Shown piece after piece: positions 34,481 to 46,786 of a DNA stretch of 64,000 bases; within the stretch, counting starts at the first letter, position 1, and each line of letters begins with the position of its first letter. Made by a program: the position numbers and the translations under genes. A model generated the notes under the pieces. The model was given only the letters and a program-made list of their open reading frames with translations, was not told the DNA's origin and did no database searches. Source of the stretch: Cacajao melanocephalus (lineage: Eukaryota; Chordata; Mammalia; Primates; Pitheciidae); NCBI GenBank assembly GCA_963573385.1, contig CAUYLG010063090.1:20668-84667 (forward strand), written 5' to 3'.

Positions 34481-35394
34481 AGTGGAGCTGGCTCTTGCAG
34501 ATGAGAAGGACTTGGACAGGTTTATTATGACAGAGGAGAGAAACACTCACACTAATGAACTAGCAAAATGACCAGACGCAAGTAGATTCAGACACCCATG
34601 AGCACAAGAGGCCGGCACTCAGGTATCCCCTGAGAATCTGATTCCTTCGTTGCGCCCTCCCGCTTTTGGGTGGTCACCATGGATTCCACTTGCAGCAAGG
34701 ACTGCCACATTGCCATCCTCTATCCGTTGGCCCTTTTCTGCTTAGGAACAGACCTCTGCTTACATTCAGGAGAGCAAAGTAGCCAGAGAATTGACTGTAT
34801 CTCCCTGCCCCTGTGGCGGTTGGGCATGGCCATGAAACTTCAGGAGGCCACGTTAAAGCACTTTTGCTGTTGAGATGTGTCCCTGTTGTTGGCCTTTTCT
34901 TCCACTATTTTTGGCTGCTGGCCTGCTGCTGTAGCACCATATTGGACACGGAGGGGCCTCAACCTCTAAAGGTGAGGATGGCAAAGCAGAATGATGGGAT
35001 CCTGGGAAGCCACTGAGACCATTAAACCACATTCCAGCCTACACTGCCAACTTCCTGACTTTCTGGATGTGAATGAGACATGAAAGTCCCTCTGGTGTAA
35101 GCCACTGTCATCCGGAACTTACTGCCCTGTGCTGCTGAGACTGATTGCAGTAGATGCACTGTTCTGTTTCCAACGACCTCCTTTTCATCTGCAGAACTCC
35201 ACGTTCCTCCTTCGCTTTATAGGAAATATTTACCCCCAATTCCCATTTTTCTTTCCATCTATTGCCATTCTTCAGAAAACACCATCATGGACCCGTCCAA
35301 CCATTTATCCTGATCGCAACATAAAGGCATCATTTCCAAGCATCTTCGTGTGCACTCCTTGTGGCACTTGCGTTCCCCTCCAGGCCCTCAGCAC
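34481..35394. other. unassigned non-coding sequence
   Basis: No repeat recognised over about 900 bp. Several overlapping short open frames on the plus strand, none with recognisable features. Confidence 0.45.
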
Positions 35395-35515
35395 TCCCAG
35401 TGTGATCCAGGTACAAACAGCATCAGCATCACCTGGGAGCTGCTCAGAAAGATGCAACTGCAGGCCCATCGCAAGATTATGAATCAGAGCCTGCAGTTTA
35501 GCAAGATCCCAGGAA
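35395..35515 (+). mobile_element. MER5A-type hAT transposon fragment
   Basis: 'cagcatcagcatcacctggg', 'agctgctcagaaagatgcaa' and 'attatgaatcagagcctgca' are the middle of a MER5A element (non-autonomous hAT-Charlie). Terminal repeats are missing. Confidence 0.75.
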
Positions 35516-35559
35516 ATCTGAGTTCCTCTTTCAGGGAGAGAAGCACTGCTATCAGCGTC

Positions 35560-36150
35560 TTTGCCCTTACTTCCAGCTGCTCACAGACCTTGGATGTGAA
35601 AATCCACTTTCGGGCTACACCCTCCAGTCCCTCCAGGTTTCTCATTCCTTGTCAACCTTTCCTACAACCTTAAAAGGTACCTAAACTACTGCAGATTGCT
35701 ACCCACTCTTCCCTGAACAAAATAATGACTTTCACACTTCCCTGCTTTTGTTTCTATTTTTCCTTCTACTTGGAATGCCCTTCAAGACCTTTGCTTAATT
35801 GCGGATTTCCTACTCACTCTTCAAGACCAGCTCAGACACCGCCTCCCCAGCACCAGCATTTGGGAGAGAGGGATGGTGCCTGTTCATCAATAAGGGAGCA
35901 CCACAGTGGGCTCTGAACAGCTTCTTCACCTCTAAAATTCACAGATTAAGTCCACCGGGACTCTTGAATCAGAATCAGTCCTCTATCCCCTGAACAGAGC
36001 GTGGTTCTGGCACCCCTGCCAGCCCTCATGTCTTCCCATTTTGCATTTTATGTAGTCATTTACACACATACCGCTTTGGATTGTGAGGCAACATTCAGAC
36101 TTCTACATAGTGCCTGGTGCACAGTGCATCCTCAGGACTTTTTAGTTAAA
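35560..36150 (+). repeat. L2 LINE
   Basis: 'ccctgcttttgtttctattt', 'ttccttctacttggaatgcc', 'cttcaagaccagctcagaca' and the terminal 'catagtgcctggtgcacagt' are sense L2. The stretch at 35870-35990 in the middle does not fit and may be a small insertion. Confidence 0.72.
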
Positions 36151-36217
36151 CTTCAGTGAGTGGTGACACTTGAGTGGTCAAGTTGATGCTAGAAGGTACT
36201 GGTCGTTTTCCCTAGAG

Positions 36218-36395
36218 CAGTGATTCTCAAGCTGTAGCATGCATCAGAATGACCTGGAAGACTTGTTGGAACACCCTTCTTCTCTCCCAGTGTCTGAGTT
36301 AACAGGTCTTGGGAGGCCTCAGAATGTGCATTTCTCACTGGTGTCTATGTGATGGTGATACTGCTGGTCCCAGGACAACCCTTTGAGAACCACTG
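36218..36395 (-). mobile_element. MER5A-type hAT transposon with 8-bp TSD
   Basis: A complete 178-bp non-autonomous element. Its ends are inverted repeats, 'cagtgattctcaagc' and 'ctttgagaaccactg'. Inside are 'gcatgcatcagaatgacctg', 'tcagaatgtgcatttctcac' and 'gatgctgctggtcc'-like sequence, in antisense order. It is flanked by 'ccctagag' (36210-36217) and 'cccttaag' (36396-36403), 6 of 8 identical, the TSD length made by hAT transposases. Confidence 0.88.
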
Positions 36396-36497
36396 CCCTT
36401 AAGGGGTACGTAGATTTGTTGCTTTCCCTGGAGGCAGCAAATCTCATGCCCCTGGACAGAAGGCGACAAATCTATGTACTTGTTAAGGACAGTGGTT
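36388..36497. repeat. 38-bp imperfect inverted repeat (hairpin)
   Basis: Arm 1 at 36388-36425 starts with the end of the MER5A-type element ('aaccactg') and continues into 'cccttaaggggtacgtagat'. Arm 2 at 36460-36497 is its reverse complement at 31 of 38 positions, ending 'aaggacagtggtt'. The loop is 34 bases. Because arm 1 crosses the transposon boundary, the inversion copied both transposon end and flank, so it arose after the insertion. Confidence 0.85.
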
Positions 36498-36777
36498 ACA
36501 TCGGAACCTGCAATGTAAGTCAGTCCTGCAAATAGACCTGGGAATTAAATACAGGGAAAGGAGGTCAATAGATGAAGCAGTAGAAAAGTGTCTGTGGTCA
36601 AGAATGCTTTGGAGTCTTGTTTTAAATTTTTTTTCAAACAAATTCACCTAACCTTAGATGCCACTGAGTGTAAGACACACCATCATTTTACGTAAAGCCA
36701 AAAATTTAATGTTTTAGTTAAATCATGGCGTAATTGTTTTTTGGCCCTTTGAATCTTTGTTTTATGTGTATGGAAAG
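36498..36777. other. unassigned sequence, possible decayed DNA transposon
   Basis: 'gccactgagtgtaagacaca' and 'ccatcattttacg' at about 36659-36694 resemble a known class of small transposon ends, but I cannot define boundaries. Confidence 0.35.
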
Positions 36778-37098
<321 letters not shown>

Positions 37099-37789
37099 AA
37101 CGGGTTTTTGTCATATTTTACTGCTATGCCTGCATGTAAAGGAAAGTAGAGGCAAACATATTGGTTCAGATATTGCAAAAGCTTCCTCACTTGGATCTCA
37201 CTCTTCAGAATCCATTTTTCAACTCGGTGTCATCTCCTGCATCTGTCTACATCGTACGGTCCTCTGCGTCATCCTGAGCATGCAGCATTTCTTAAGAGAA
37301 TCCCGTGAAGACGATGCTTTTCCTACTTTGCAGCTCTGTGGAGCTGGCCGCCTCCTGGCTCTGCCTTTGGTCATGTTGCTAAACACATCTGGTTCTCCAT
37401 TTCTTCCTGCCTCTTCCCACAGCCATTTGGTTCATAGTCCTTAGAAGAGTGACTCCCTTCATTGTCTCTGGGATTTTCACTAAAGCCTCTGACACTCATT
37501 CTTCCAAGAGGTGAATGAACTGGCTGGAACAGCTGTGTTATCACTGCTCTGTGGTTTCTAGTTATTGCTTCAACTTTCTCAACTTCAGAGATGTTAGAAT
37601 GAGAAAAACAGTTTTTCATAGAATCCGCAAACCATTTAAACTGCCCACCATACACAGAGCACATATTTTCACCATCATGGGTTTTCATATGAACAGTCTC
37701 AGTTCCTATTTACAGCAGTTGTTCAAGGTCAGCTTTGGGGGGTCAGCCTACAGAGGAGGATTCCGAGTCTCTGTCAAACTTGCAGGCAG
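37099..37789. other. unassigned non-coding sequence
   Basis: No repeat recognised. Open frames on both strands at 37371-37844 (105 codons minus, 109 codons plus) overlap one another and have no recognisable content. Confidence 0.45.
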
Positions 37790-38130
37790 GCATTCATTCA
37801 CTCCTGAAAGATTTATGGGGTACCTACAATGTGCCGGTCACTAGGGGATAATTGTGAAAAAATAGGTATGTAAGATTGAGTCATTTAAGTGTTATAGGGA
37901 GAAAAGTAAGTCAGGGTAGCAGCGGAGGGTGTTAGGGAAAACTTTTTGAGTAGACATTAGAGTGAAGTCAGGGTGCACAGCACGCAAATATCAAGAGGAT
38001 GCAGATTTTATCCGGTGGATATTGCCAATGTGAAGGTCCTGTGGCAGGAGTATGGTTGTCTTGTTGGAGATCAGCAAGGAAGCCAGTTGGGCTAGATGAG
38101 TGGAAGCTCAGTAAAGGTTCAGGAAATGTC
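37790..38130 (-). repeat. L2 LINE (antisense)
   Basis: 'catacaatgtgccggtcact'-type start (read 'ggtacctacaatgtgccggt'), then 'gtgaaggtcctgtggcagga', 'ggttgtcttgttggagatca' and 'gcaaggaagccagttgggct'. The order is that of antisense L2 3' sequence. Confidence 0.72.
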
Positions 38131-38187
38131 CCTACGTGGCATGTAGCTGAGCTGAAATGTTCTTCCAGATCTTTGAGTTCCAAGCTA

Positions 38188-38503
<316 letters not shown>

Positions 38504-38859
38504 GATTTGTCCACATGCAACTAAGTGTGAGAAGCTATTGCAGATTACATCCTTCTCTGTCTACTGGGGTGAGTTTAATCTTCTAAGAAACAAATGTCTT
38601 GATTAATTCAGCCTCAGTAGCAAGGCATGGCAGAAAAATATGTTCACTGCTGTCACCACTGTGTTGCCTAAGAAATACCCACAGTGTCTGATTCCTGAGC
38701 AGCGGTTTAACTCACCCAGGCAAAGATAACCACACATGTAGGGTGAAAAGGATGTGACTAAGAAATATAAACATTTCATTCCCTGTGTGTGCTCTCAAAA
38801 TAGAGTATGGGACTTTCAACTATTTCTTCTTTGAAGAACATTGTTGAGGGAAAGACTCA
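38504..38859. other. unassigned non-coding sequence
   Basis: No repeat or exon recognised. Confidence 0.45.
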
Positions 38860-39010
38860 GTGGCGCACTGCAGAAGAAAGAGCGGAGATCTGAGTTTTGA
38901 TCCCAGGTCTGCCAGCAATTAGCTGTGGGACTATATAACCTTTAGAGTTCACTTACAGACGAGAGGTTGCATGAGCTGAAACGGGAAAAGATGTATCGCC
39001 GTTCTTAAGT
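38860..39010 (+). repeat. MIR SINE fragment
   Basis: 'gcggagatctgagttttgat', 'cccaggtctgccagcaatta' and 'gctgtgggactatataacct' follow sense MIR from 'gagttcgaatcccggctctg' to 'gctgtgtgaccttgg'. Confidence 0.65.
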
Positions 39011-39479
39011 GCCTTGCGGAATTCTGAGAAGGGCTAGAGGCACAGATGAGAAGCACATGGAACCAGACCACCAAGGAAACTGTGGTTAAGAAACCACGGG
39101 GCGACTGCTCCCTTAAGGACCCTGCTTACATCTGCTGAGATCTGTGTAAGCAGGATGAGAACCATACTTTTTGATACTTCAGAAGTTTGGGACTGGACTG
39201 AGAGCTGTAATGACTGCTGCCTCAAGAAGGAGATAACATCCCTTGCTAATTCTTGCCAGAAAACAACAGAAGCAGGCCCAAGAGCATCCTCTGCCTCCTG
39301 ATTTTTGTTTTTGCCTCTCTCATCTCATGCGGGTGTGTCTGCTTGGTGGAAACGGAGTTTCACAGCAGTCCAAGATGTAAAGGAGTTTGGATGGAAAATG
39401 TCTCATGTGGCTTTCGATGTATGTAAGGGAAATATTTAAGGCAATCCTATTGTAAATGAGAAGAGGATAAAGGGATACA
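39011..39479. other. unassigned non-coding sequence
   Basis: No repeat recognised with confidence. Confidence 0.45.
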
Positions 39480-40912
39480 ATGGGAGTTAAGTGCCGCAGT
39501 TCAATAGAACTGGTAAAATGTCAGCCCCGGTCGACTTTGATAAATTATGCATATGTAATGTAATACCTAGAACAACCGTTCAGAGAGCTGTAGCTGTACA
39601 AAGAGATGCATTAAAAAGCACCATAGGTAAATTAAAAGGGAATTCTAAAAAATGTTCAAGTAACTCACAGGAAGCAGGAAAAACCACAATGAGATGCCTT
39701 TTCAAACCCACCAGCATGGCTAAAATTAAAATAAAACTTAACAACATCAGATGTTGAAGGATGTGCTGCAACTGTAACTCTCATACGTTATTGATGTGAA
39801 TGTAACTGTTCATCCCCTTTAAAGAAAGGTCTGGTGATTTCTTATAAAACTGAATAGATAAAGCCTGTAATCTCAGCACTTTGGGAGGCCGAGGCAGGCG
39901 GATTGCTTGAGGTCAGGAGTTTGAGACCCCCTGGGCCAACATGGTGACACCTCGTCTCTACTAAAAATACAAAAAATTAGCTGGGTGTGGTGGCACACGT
40001 CTGTAGTCCTAATTACTCAGGAGGCTGAGGCAAGAGAATTGCTTGAACCCGGGAGGCGGAAGTTGCAGTGACTGGAGATTGCACCACTGCACTCTAGCCT
40101 AGGCAACAGAGCGAGACTCCATCTCAAAAAAAAAAAAAAAGAAAAAAATACTGAATAGATATCTATCATCTGACCATTCATTTGCAGTTGCAGTTATTGC
40201 TGGACTATGAAAACTGTTATTGCAAAAACAGCCCAGGTATTCATTACTGAGCGAATAGATATGTAATTTGTGTTCTGTTAATATTATGGTATACCACTCA
40301 CCAAGCAGTAAGTAAAAAGAGATTAGTGAAACAACTTGAATGAATTGCAAAAACTTCGTGCTATGAGAGAAAGCTTACCCAAGGAGTATATACTTAAGGG
40401 TTCGTAATAGATTGAGTTTGGGGACAGGAAGAACCAATCTACAACTAAACTTAATAAAAGAGGGATTGCCTGTGGTAGGGATATGCAGATATTGCCAAAG
40501 AAGGAGCTTGAGGGAACTTATTCATCACTCCAGAATTCTCTGCATCTTGAAAACTGTTTGGGTTACATAGGTTTATGCATTGTCAAAATTTGCCCAGTCT
40601 TTTGTGCATGTCATCGTATGTAACTTTTACCTTGAAGGGGAGGAGAGGAGAAAACCCCATAAACACTGTTGAACCCTCCTTAGTGATAATACATACTGAA
40701 ATGCCTAGGAATTAATGTGCTGCTGACTATTTTGCTGTTCAGAAATGCATTAAAACCAAAGATGTGTTGATGGATGGATAGAAGGATAAATATGATAAAA
40801 GCAAATACGGTGAGAGGATCATGGTACATTATATGTATAAAATTCATTGTAAAATTCTTTGAGCTTTTCTGTGTGTTTGGAATTTTTCATAATAAAATGT
40901 TAGGGAAAAATA
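39480..40912 (+). repeat. old L1 (L1M group) 3' region, split by an Alu
   Basis: 'aaaccacaatgagatgcctt', 'cccaccagcatggctaaaat', 'gatgtgctgcaactgtaact' and 'ctcatacgttattgatgtga' lie before the Alu. 'gaaacaacttgaatgaattg', 'cttgagggaacttattcatc' and 'gcatgtcatcgtatgtaact' lie after it. From about 40640 a second L1 3'-end type continues, closing with 'ggaatttttcataataaaat'. The two 3' ends suggest two L1 pieces side by side. The upstream limit near 39480 is uncertain. Confidence 0.8.
39849..40161 (+). repeat. 5'-truncated Alu with perfect 12-bp TSD
   Basis: The Alu starts directly at 'aagcctgtaatctcagcact', lacking about the first 20 bases of the left monomer. It ends in a long A tail (40126-40149). 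It is bounded by exact copies of 'actgaatagata' at 39849-39860 and 40150-40161, so the truncation happened at insertion rather than later. Confidence 0.97.
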
Positions 40913-40982
40913 TAAAAATAAAATCATATGATGTGTGGTACCTTCCTCCATCTGCATCAGGAGGCAATTAAGAAAATCACAA

Positions 40983-41295
<313 letters not shown>

Positions 41296-41453
41296 TTATG
41301 GGACAGGAGTAATTTTTTGCTAAATTGAATAGAGAGTGCACAAAATTGAAATCTTATGGGACTGAAATACCTAGGATTGGGGATGTAGTCTGGATGTAGT
41401 ACTTATTCACTAAAGATGCTCAGTAAGCACTTAATTTATTTCTTTTACTTTAT

Positions 41454-41862
41454 AAAGATAAGTCCAGCTGGGCATGGTACCTCATGCCTGTAATCCTAGC
41501 ATTTTGGGAGGCCAAGTCAGGTGGATCACGTGAGGTTGGGAGCTCGAGACCAGCCTGACCAACGTGGAGAAACCCCGTCTCTACTTAAAAAAACAAAAAC
41601 AAAAAAACAAAAACCGGAAAACCATAGACACGCACTCTCTCGCGCGCACTCTCTCTCTCTCTCCCTCCCCCCTCTCTCCTCTCTCTCTCTCTCCTCTCTC
41701 TCGAGCCAGGTGTGGTGGCACATGCCTGTAATCCCAGCTAATTGGGAGGCTGAGGTAGGAGAATTGCTTGAACACAGGAGGCGGAGGTTGCGGTGAGCCG
41801 AGATTGCGCCATGGCACTCCTGCCTGGAGCGAAACTCTGTCTCAAAAAAAAAAGATAAGCCC
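41454..41862 (+). repeat. Alu element with a CT microsatellite in its middle linker
   Basis: One Alu bounded by the TSD 'aaagataagtcc' (41454-41465) and 'aaagataagccc' (41851-41862). The left monomer ends at 'cccgtctctacttaaaaaaa'. The A-rich linker then expands into (AAAAAC)-type repeats and a CT-rich tract, including GCGCGC, at 41628-41703. The right monomer resumes at 'gagccaggtgtggtggcaca'. The element is about 385 bp instead of about 300. Confidence 0.96.
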
Positions 41863-41994
41863 GAAGTCTCATTCTCTGCTCTCCTCGTCCTTGCTCATGC
41901 CCCCCAAAGTCAGTGGTGGCCATGCAAATGTGACCACTAGTCATCTCTTTGTTAAGGATCAATGCAAACTTGTATAGTTGAAAGAGACTGGGGG

Positions 41995-42124
41995 ACCACC
42001 TGATACTATTACCACCTGATACTATTTTTTTCATTATCCCCTCTTCTTCTTTCTCTGTCTCCCCCTCCATCTGTGTGTGTGTGTGTGAATTTACCTCCGT
42101 GTGTGTGTGTGTCAATTTACCTCA
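41995..42124. repeat. two short tandem duplications
   Basis: 'accacctgatactatt' occurs twice in exact tandem (41995-42010, 42011-42026). About 45 bases on, a unit of about 26 bp, a TG run followed by 'aatttacctc', occurs twice (42072-42098, 42099-42124). Both look like recent slippage events. Confidence 0.92.
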
Positions 42125-42934
42125 ATCAGTTTGGTGATGGACAACTCTTAGTTGAATTTGTAGGTAATAGTAGTGGCCAAAAAGTTTAAGGTGGAAGAAC
42201 CTCAAACTAGAACTTCACACACATGTTGTGATGAAAAGAAATTACTGCACAAGATTCTCCCACACAAAGAGACATTTATTGATCAAACATTCATTAGTAG
42301 GCACAAAATGATTCAACTAGCCTTAAAGGTACATTTCTGCTTCTGTCCTTTCAGATGCTCTGACCGCTGTCTTACAGAAAAGTTCACAAGAGGCAGGTGG
42401 ACACTGTGACAGGGACCATTGCTGTCATCCTTATAGTTGGCATTAGGCAAACAGAATTCCTCCTGAGCAGCAGCTGGAAACAGGATAGCTGTGGATCACC
42501 CCTTAGACAGCCTCAGTAAGAATGCTGATGTCAATCTCTTACATTTTCGTTCTGTTATCAAAAGGTGGGGAGTATCTCTAATGTGCTGTAGCCACTCCAC
42601 GTTTTTGGTAGCACTTTATCTTACCCGTGAGAGCTCTTTTCCAACATCTGACGTCATTTGACAAGCTGCTAATGTCACCAGGAAAAACTGATTCCAGAAC
42701 TCTCTGGATGAAGACAGAGGTAACAGAGCAGGCCACCTCACAACTGTATCCGGCTTCAGATACTGTGAGCAGATACTGCTGCTTCCTCCAGTGCCGGCCT
42801 CTGAGTAAAATGGTCACTGAGTACACCTGGGTCGCAGTGCAACCTAAGACTTCTATAAAGTCTACCATGATGCATAGGCACACCCTACAGCACGCTTCTC
42901 GGTTCAGGTTTTCATAGTAGAATGACTCTTGTTT
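42125..42934. other. unassigned non-coding sequence
   Basis: About 800 bp with no repeat I recognise, although it is surrounded by Alus and L1s. Overlapping open frames lie at 42578-42917 on both strands. A possible donor 'gaagacagag|gtaaca' at 42719 has no matching strong acceptor that I can see. Confidence 0.45.
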
Positions 42935-43738
42935 ATTTTAATTTGGTAAAATATACATAACATAAAATATTCCATTCTAACTTTTTCTTTCTTTTTTTTT
43001 TTTTTTGACACGAAGTCTTGTTCTGTCACCCAGGCTGGAGTGCAGTGACATAATCTCATTTCACTGCCCCTGCCTAACGGGTTCAAGCGATGATTCTGCC
43101 TCAGCCTCCTATGCAGCTGGGACTACAGGCACATGGCACCATGCCCGGCTAATTTTTTTGTATTTTTTTTTTTTAGTAGAGATGGAGTTTCCCCATATTT
43201 GTCAGGTCTCGAGCTCCTGACCTCATGATCCTCCCTCCTCGGCCTCCCAAAGTGCTGGGGTTACAGGCGTGAGCCACTGCGCCCAGCCCAGTCTAACCAT
43301 TTTTAAGGGGACACTTGGATGACATTAAGCACAGTCGCAGTGTTGTGCATCCGTTCTCAACACCCATCTCCCAAATGGTTTCATCACCTCAAACAGAAGC
43401 TCTGTACCATGAAAAAATAACTTCCCACCTCTGTCCCCCACTTTCAGCCCTGGTGACCTGTATTCTACTTTCTGTTTCTGTGAGTTTGACTACTCTAGAT
43501 CCTTCTTACATATGGAATCATACATTTGCCCTTTTGTTTCTGACTGATTTCACTTAGCACAAGGTTTTCAAGGTTCAAGTATGTTGTAGCATGTGTTAGA
43601 ATTTCGTTTCTTGTTAAGACTGAGTAGTATTCCATTGTATGTATGTAACACAATGTGTGTACTCATTCATCTGTACACAGACATTTGTGTTTTTTCCAGC
43701 TTGGCTATTGTGAATAATGCTGCTGCCTCTTGGTTTTA
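42935..43738 (-). repeat. old L1 (L1M group) 3' end, antisense, split by an Alu
   Basis: Antisense L1M: 'ggtaaaatatacataacata' before the Alu. After it come 'atttttaaggggacacttgg', 'cagtgttgtgcatccgttct', 'gtttgactactctagatcct', 'gtagtattccattgtatgta' and 'gctattgtgaataatgctgc'. The Alu sits at the 'cattctaac' site. Confidence 0.9.
42972..43297 (-). repeat. Alu element (antisense)
   Basis: Antisense Alu, from a T/C tract and 'gacacgaagtcttgttctgt' to 'gagccactgcgcccagcc'. The TSD is 'ccattctaac' (42972-42981) and 'ccagtctaac' (43288-43297), 8 of 10 identical. It inserted into the L1M. Confidence 0.95.
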
Positions 43739-43753
43739 AAAAAAAAATTATCT

Positions 43754-44040
43754 GGCCAGGTGCGGTGCCTCACACCTGTAACCCTAATATTTTGGGAGGC
43801 TGAGGTGGGCATGCTGGCTGAGCTCAGAAATTTGAGGCCAGCCTGGGCAACATGGTGAAACCCCATCTTTACTAAAAATACAAAAATGAGCTGGGTGTGG
43901 TGGCGGACACCTGTAATTCCAGCTACTCAGGAGGCTGAGGCATGAGAATCACTTGAATCCAGGAGGCGGAGGTTGCGGTTAGCCGAGATCGCACCATTGC
44001 GCTACAGCCTGGACAAGAGAGTGAGACTCTGTCTCAAAAA
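43754..44040 (+). repeat. Alu element
   Basis: Plus-strand Alu, 'ggccaggtgcggtgcctcac' to 'gagactctgtctcaaaaaat'. Together with the antisense Alu that starts 127 bp after it, it forms an inverted Alu pair. Confidence 0.95.
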
Positions 44041-44166
44041 ATTCTCCTTCCCTTTCCCTCCCTTTTTCTTCCTTTCTCTCCCTTTCTTTATTTTATATAT
44101 GTGTGTGTGTGTATGTGTGTGTGTGTGTGTCTGTGTGTGTGTGTGTGTGTGTGGATATATGTATAT
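44041..44166. repeat. pyrimidine tract plus (TG)n microsatellite
   Basis: Pyrimidine-rich CCTTT/CCCTTT sequence from about 44043 to 44090, then a TG repeat with two interruptions at 44100-44152, then 'gatatatgtatatg'. It lies exactly between two oppositely oriented Alus. Confidence 0.93.
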
Positions 44167-45035
<869 letters not shown>

Positions 45036-45253
45036 AAATAACTCAACTTGATAAAAGTACGTATGTCATATTTTTGGAGTGATGTTTACATACAGATAAT
45101 TTATACTTACATTGTAAAAATTGATACAATACTTTTAGCAAAATGACGTGTTTGATAAATACTGAGTTACAGGCCTGATATACTTGGTAGAATGTCAGAA
45201 TATACACATTTTGAAAACTTAAATATCAGTGAAGAGGGTAATGAGGGTCTAAA

Positions 45254-45561
45254 ATGGTGCTGTTGGCCAGGTGTGCGGTGTCATGCCTGTAATCCCAGCA
45301 CTTCGGGAGGCCAAGGCGGGTGGATCACCTGCGGTCAGGAGTTCATGACCAGCCCAGCCAACATGGTGAAACCCCAAACTACAAAAATTAGCTGGGCATG
45401 GTGGTGGGCACCTGTAGTCCCATCTACTCGGGAGGCTGAGGCAGGAGAAACACTTGAACCCAGGAGGTGGAAGGTTGCAGTGAGCTGAGATCGCGCCATT
45501 GCTCTCTAGCCTGGGCGACAGAGCGAGACTTAATCTCAAAAAAATAAATAATGTCGCTGTT
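45254..45561 (+). repeat. Alu element with 11-bp TSD
   Basis: Plus-strand Alu (45265-45550). The TSD is 'atggtgctgtt' (45254-45264) and 'atgtcgctgtt' (45551-45561), 9 of 11 identical. The left monomer linker lacks the usual 'ctctactaaaaa' block. Confidence 0.96.
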
Positions 45562-46500
45562 ACTGGGGAAAGCCGTATTGCTGCATGCACAGCCACTGTT
45601 GGCTGATGGCTGCAGGAATAGTTTTGTGATCAGGGAGCAGTGTTTTAAGCATTTTGCATCCTAACAAGAGAAGTTATTTACGTTTAAGTATCTGATGGTA
45701 TTTTCTTTCCCGTTTTGGACATTGATTTGAAAGGGAAGTGGGCAGTTTGCTAAGCATACAAGAAATTTGAATTTTTAATTTTAATTTAAATTATAATTTG
45801 TTTGACTTAAAATGATAAGAGATTGGTTCCATAGTGACCTGTTGGCACAAAAAACACTTTATTTTCAGAAACGAACCAGTGACATAATGAGGGAGATGCT
45901 TTTTTCTAAGGTCTGTTAAAGATACCATAACCCTCTTCACTTAGGAGAAGAGAAATAGGGGGTAGAGGGAGGAAGAGAGCTGCTTTCCTTGAGTCCAAGG
46001 GGCTGCCTGGAGAAGACTAGAGGTCACACCTAGGCCAACCTCTTCTAAGTTCCTTAAGGTCTTCCATTGTCTTCCTGTGAGACCCTCTGAAGCAACTGTC
46101 CCAGACGGTAGGAGGAGGCTAATTGTTAAGAGGAGTCGTGGCCTTTGCAAATGCTTATTGGAAATGAGCTGTGATGGCCCAGGACATGCTGGGACTCTTA
46201 GGAGAGATTAATGGGGCTTAGCACATGTTTATGTCTGAACCTGTACAGAGATGGGTGGGTATGAGTGGAGAGGCGTGCCTTTGGCTTGCTGACTGACTTG
46301 TTTCCTGCCCCATGAAGAGCCGTGTTCCGTTCTTGAGCTTGCGTGGTTTCTTATTGCGCAGTCTGTATTTGCTGGTGAGAAATGAGCCCACTGGTACTGC
46401 TGTGTCTGATACTCCCTGTGATCAATGTCGTGTGCATGGCTTGTAGTATTAGGGCCACAGCAAATCTATTTTTAATTGTCTCCTCCTTCCCTTCTGTTAG
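45562..46500. other. unassigned non-coding sequence
   Basis: No repeat recognised. A partly palindromic AT run lies at 45771-45800 ('ttttaatttaaattataatt'). The last 20 bases are a good pyrimidine-rich splice-acceptor-like sequence ending in TTAG at 46500. Confidence 0.45.
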
Positions 46501-46786
46501 AAGTGGGTGAAACCGTTCTTCCTGATCAGTAAAACCTCTTCTCCTCTTCTTCCCTCGCTCTCTCCTCCCACCCTCAAAATGTCAATTGGATTTACATTTT
46601 GCAGTTGTGGCTGCTTCCACATCTGCTTACAGACCGTGGCTGGACTGTCGAAAACAGTTGCCCAGAGCCATTCTGGGGTTGCTATGTTTATTTCTTTCAG
46701 TGACATCCATAGCAAATTTGCACTGCTCTCAAGCCAAAGGATGATTTGCTCCATGGGCTGCACAGCCAATCTGGGGCTCCCCCGAG
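46501..46786 (+). other. candidate exon by splice context (unconfirmed)
   Basis: A 286-bp stretch preceded by 'tctcctccttcccttctgttag' minus its first bases (a strong-looking acceptor ending at 46500) and followed by CCCGAG|GTGAGA, a strong-looking donor. One plus-strand frame is open across all of it. The peptide is Ser-, Leu- and Cys-rich with no domain I recognise. The opposite strand is open too (46497-46769), which weakens the case. Confidence 0.2.
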
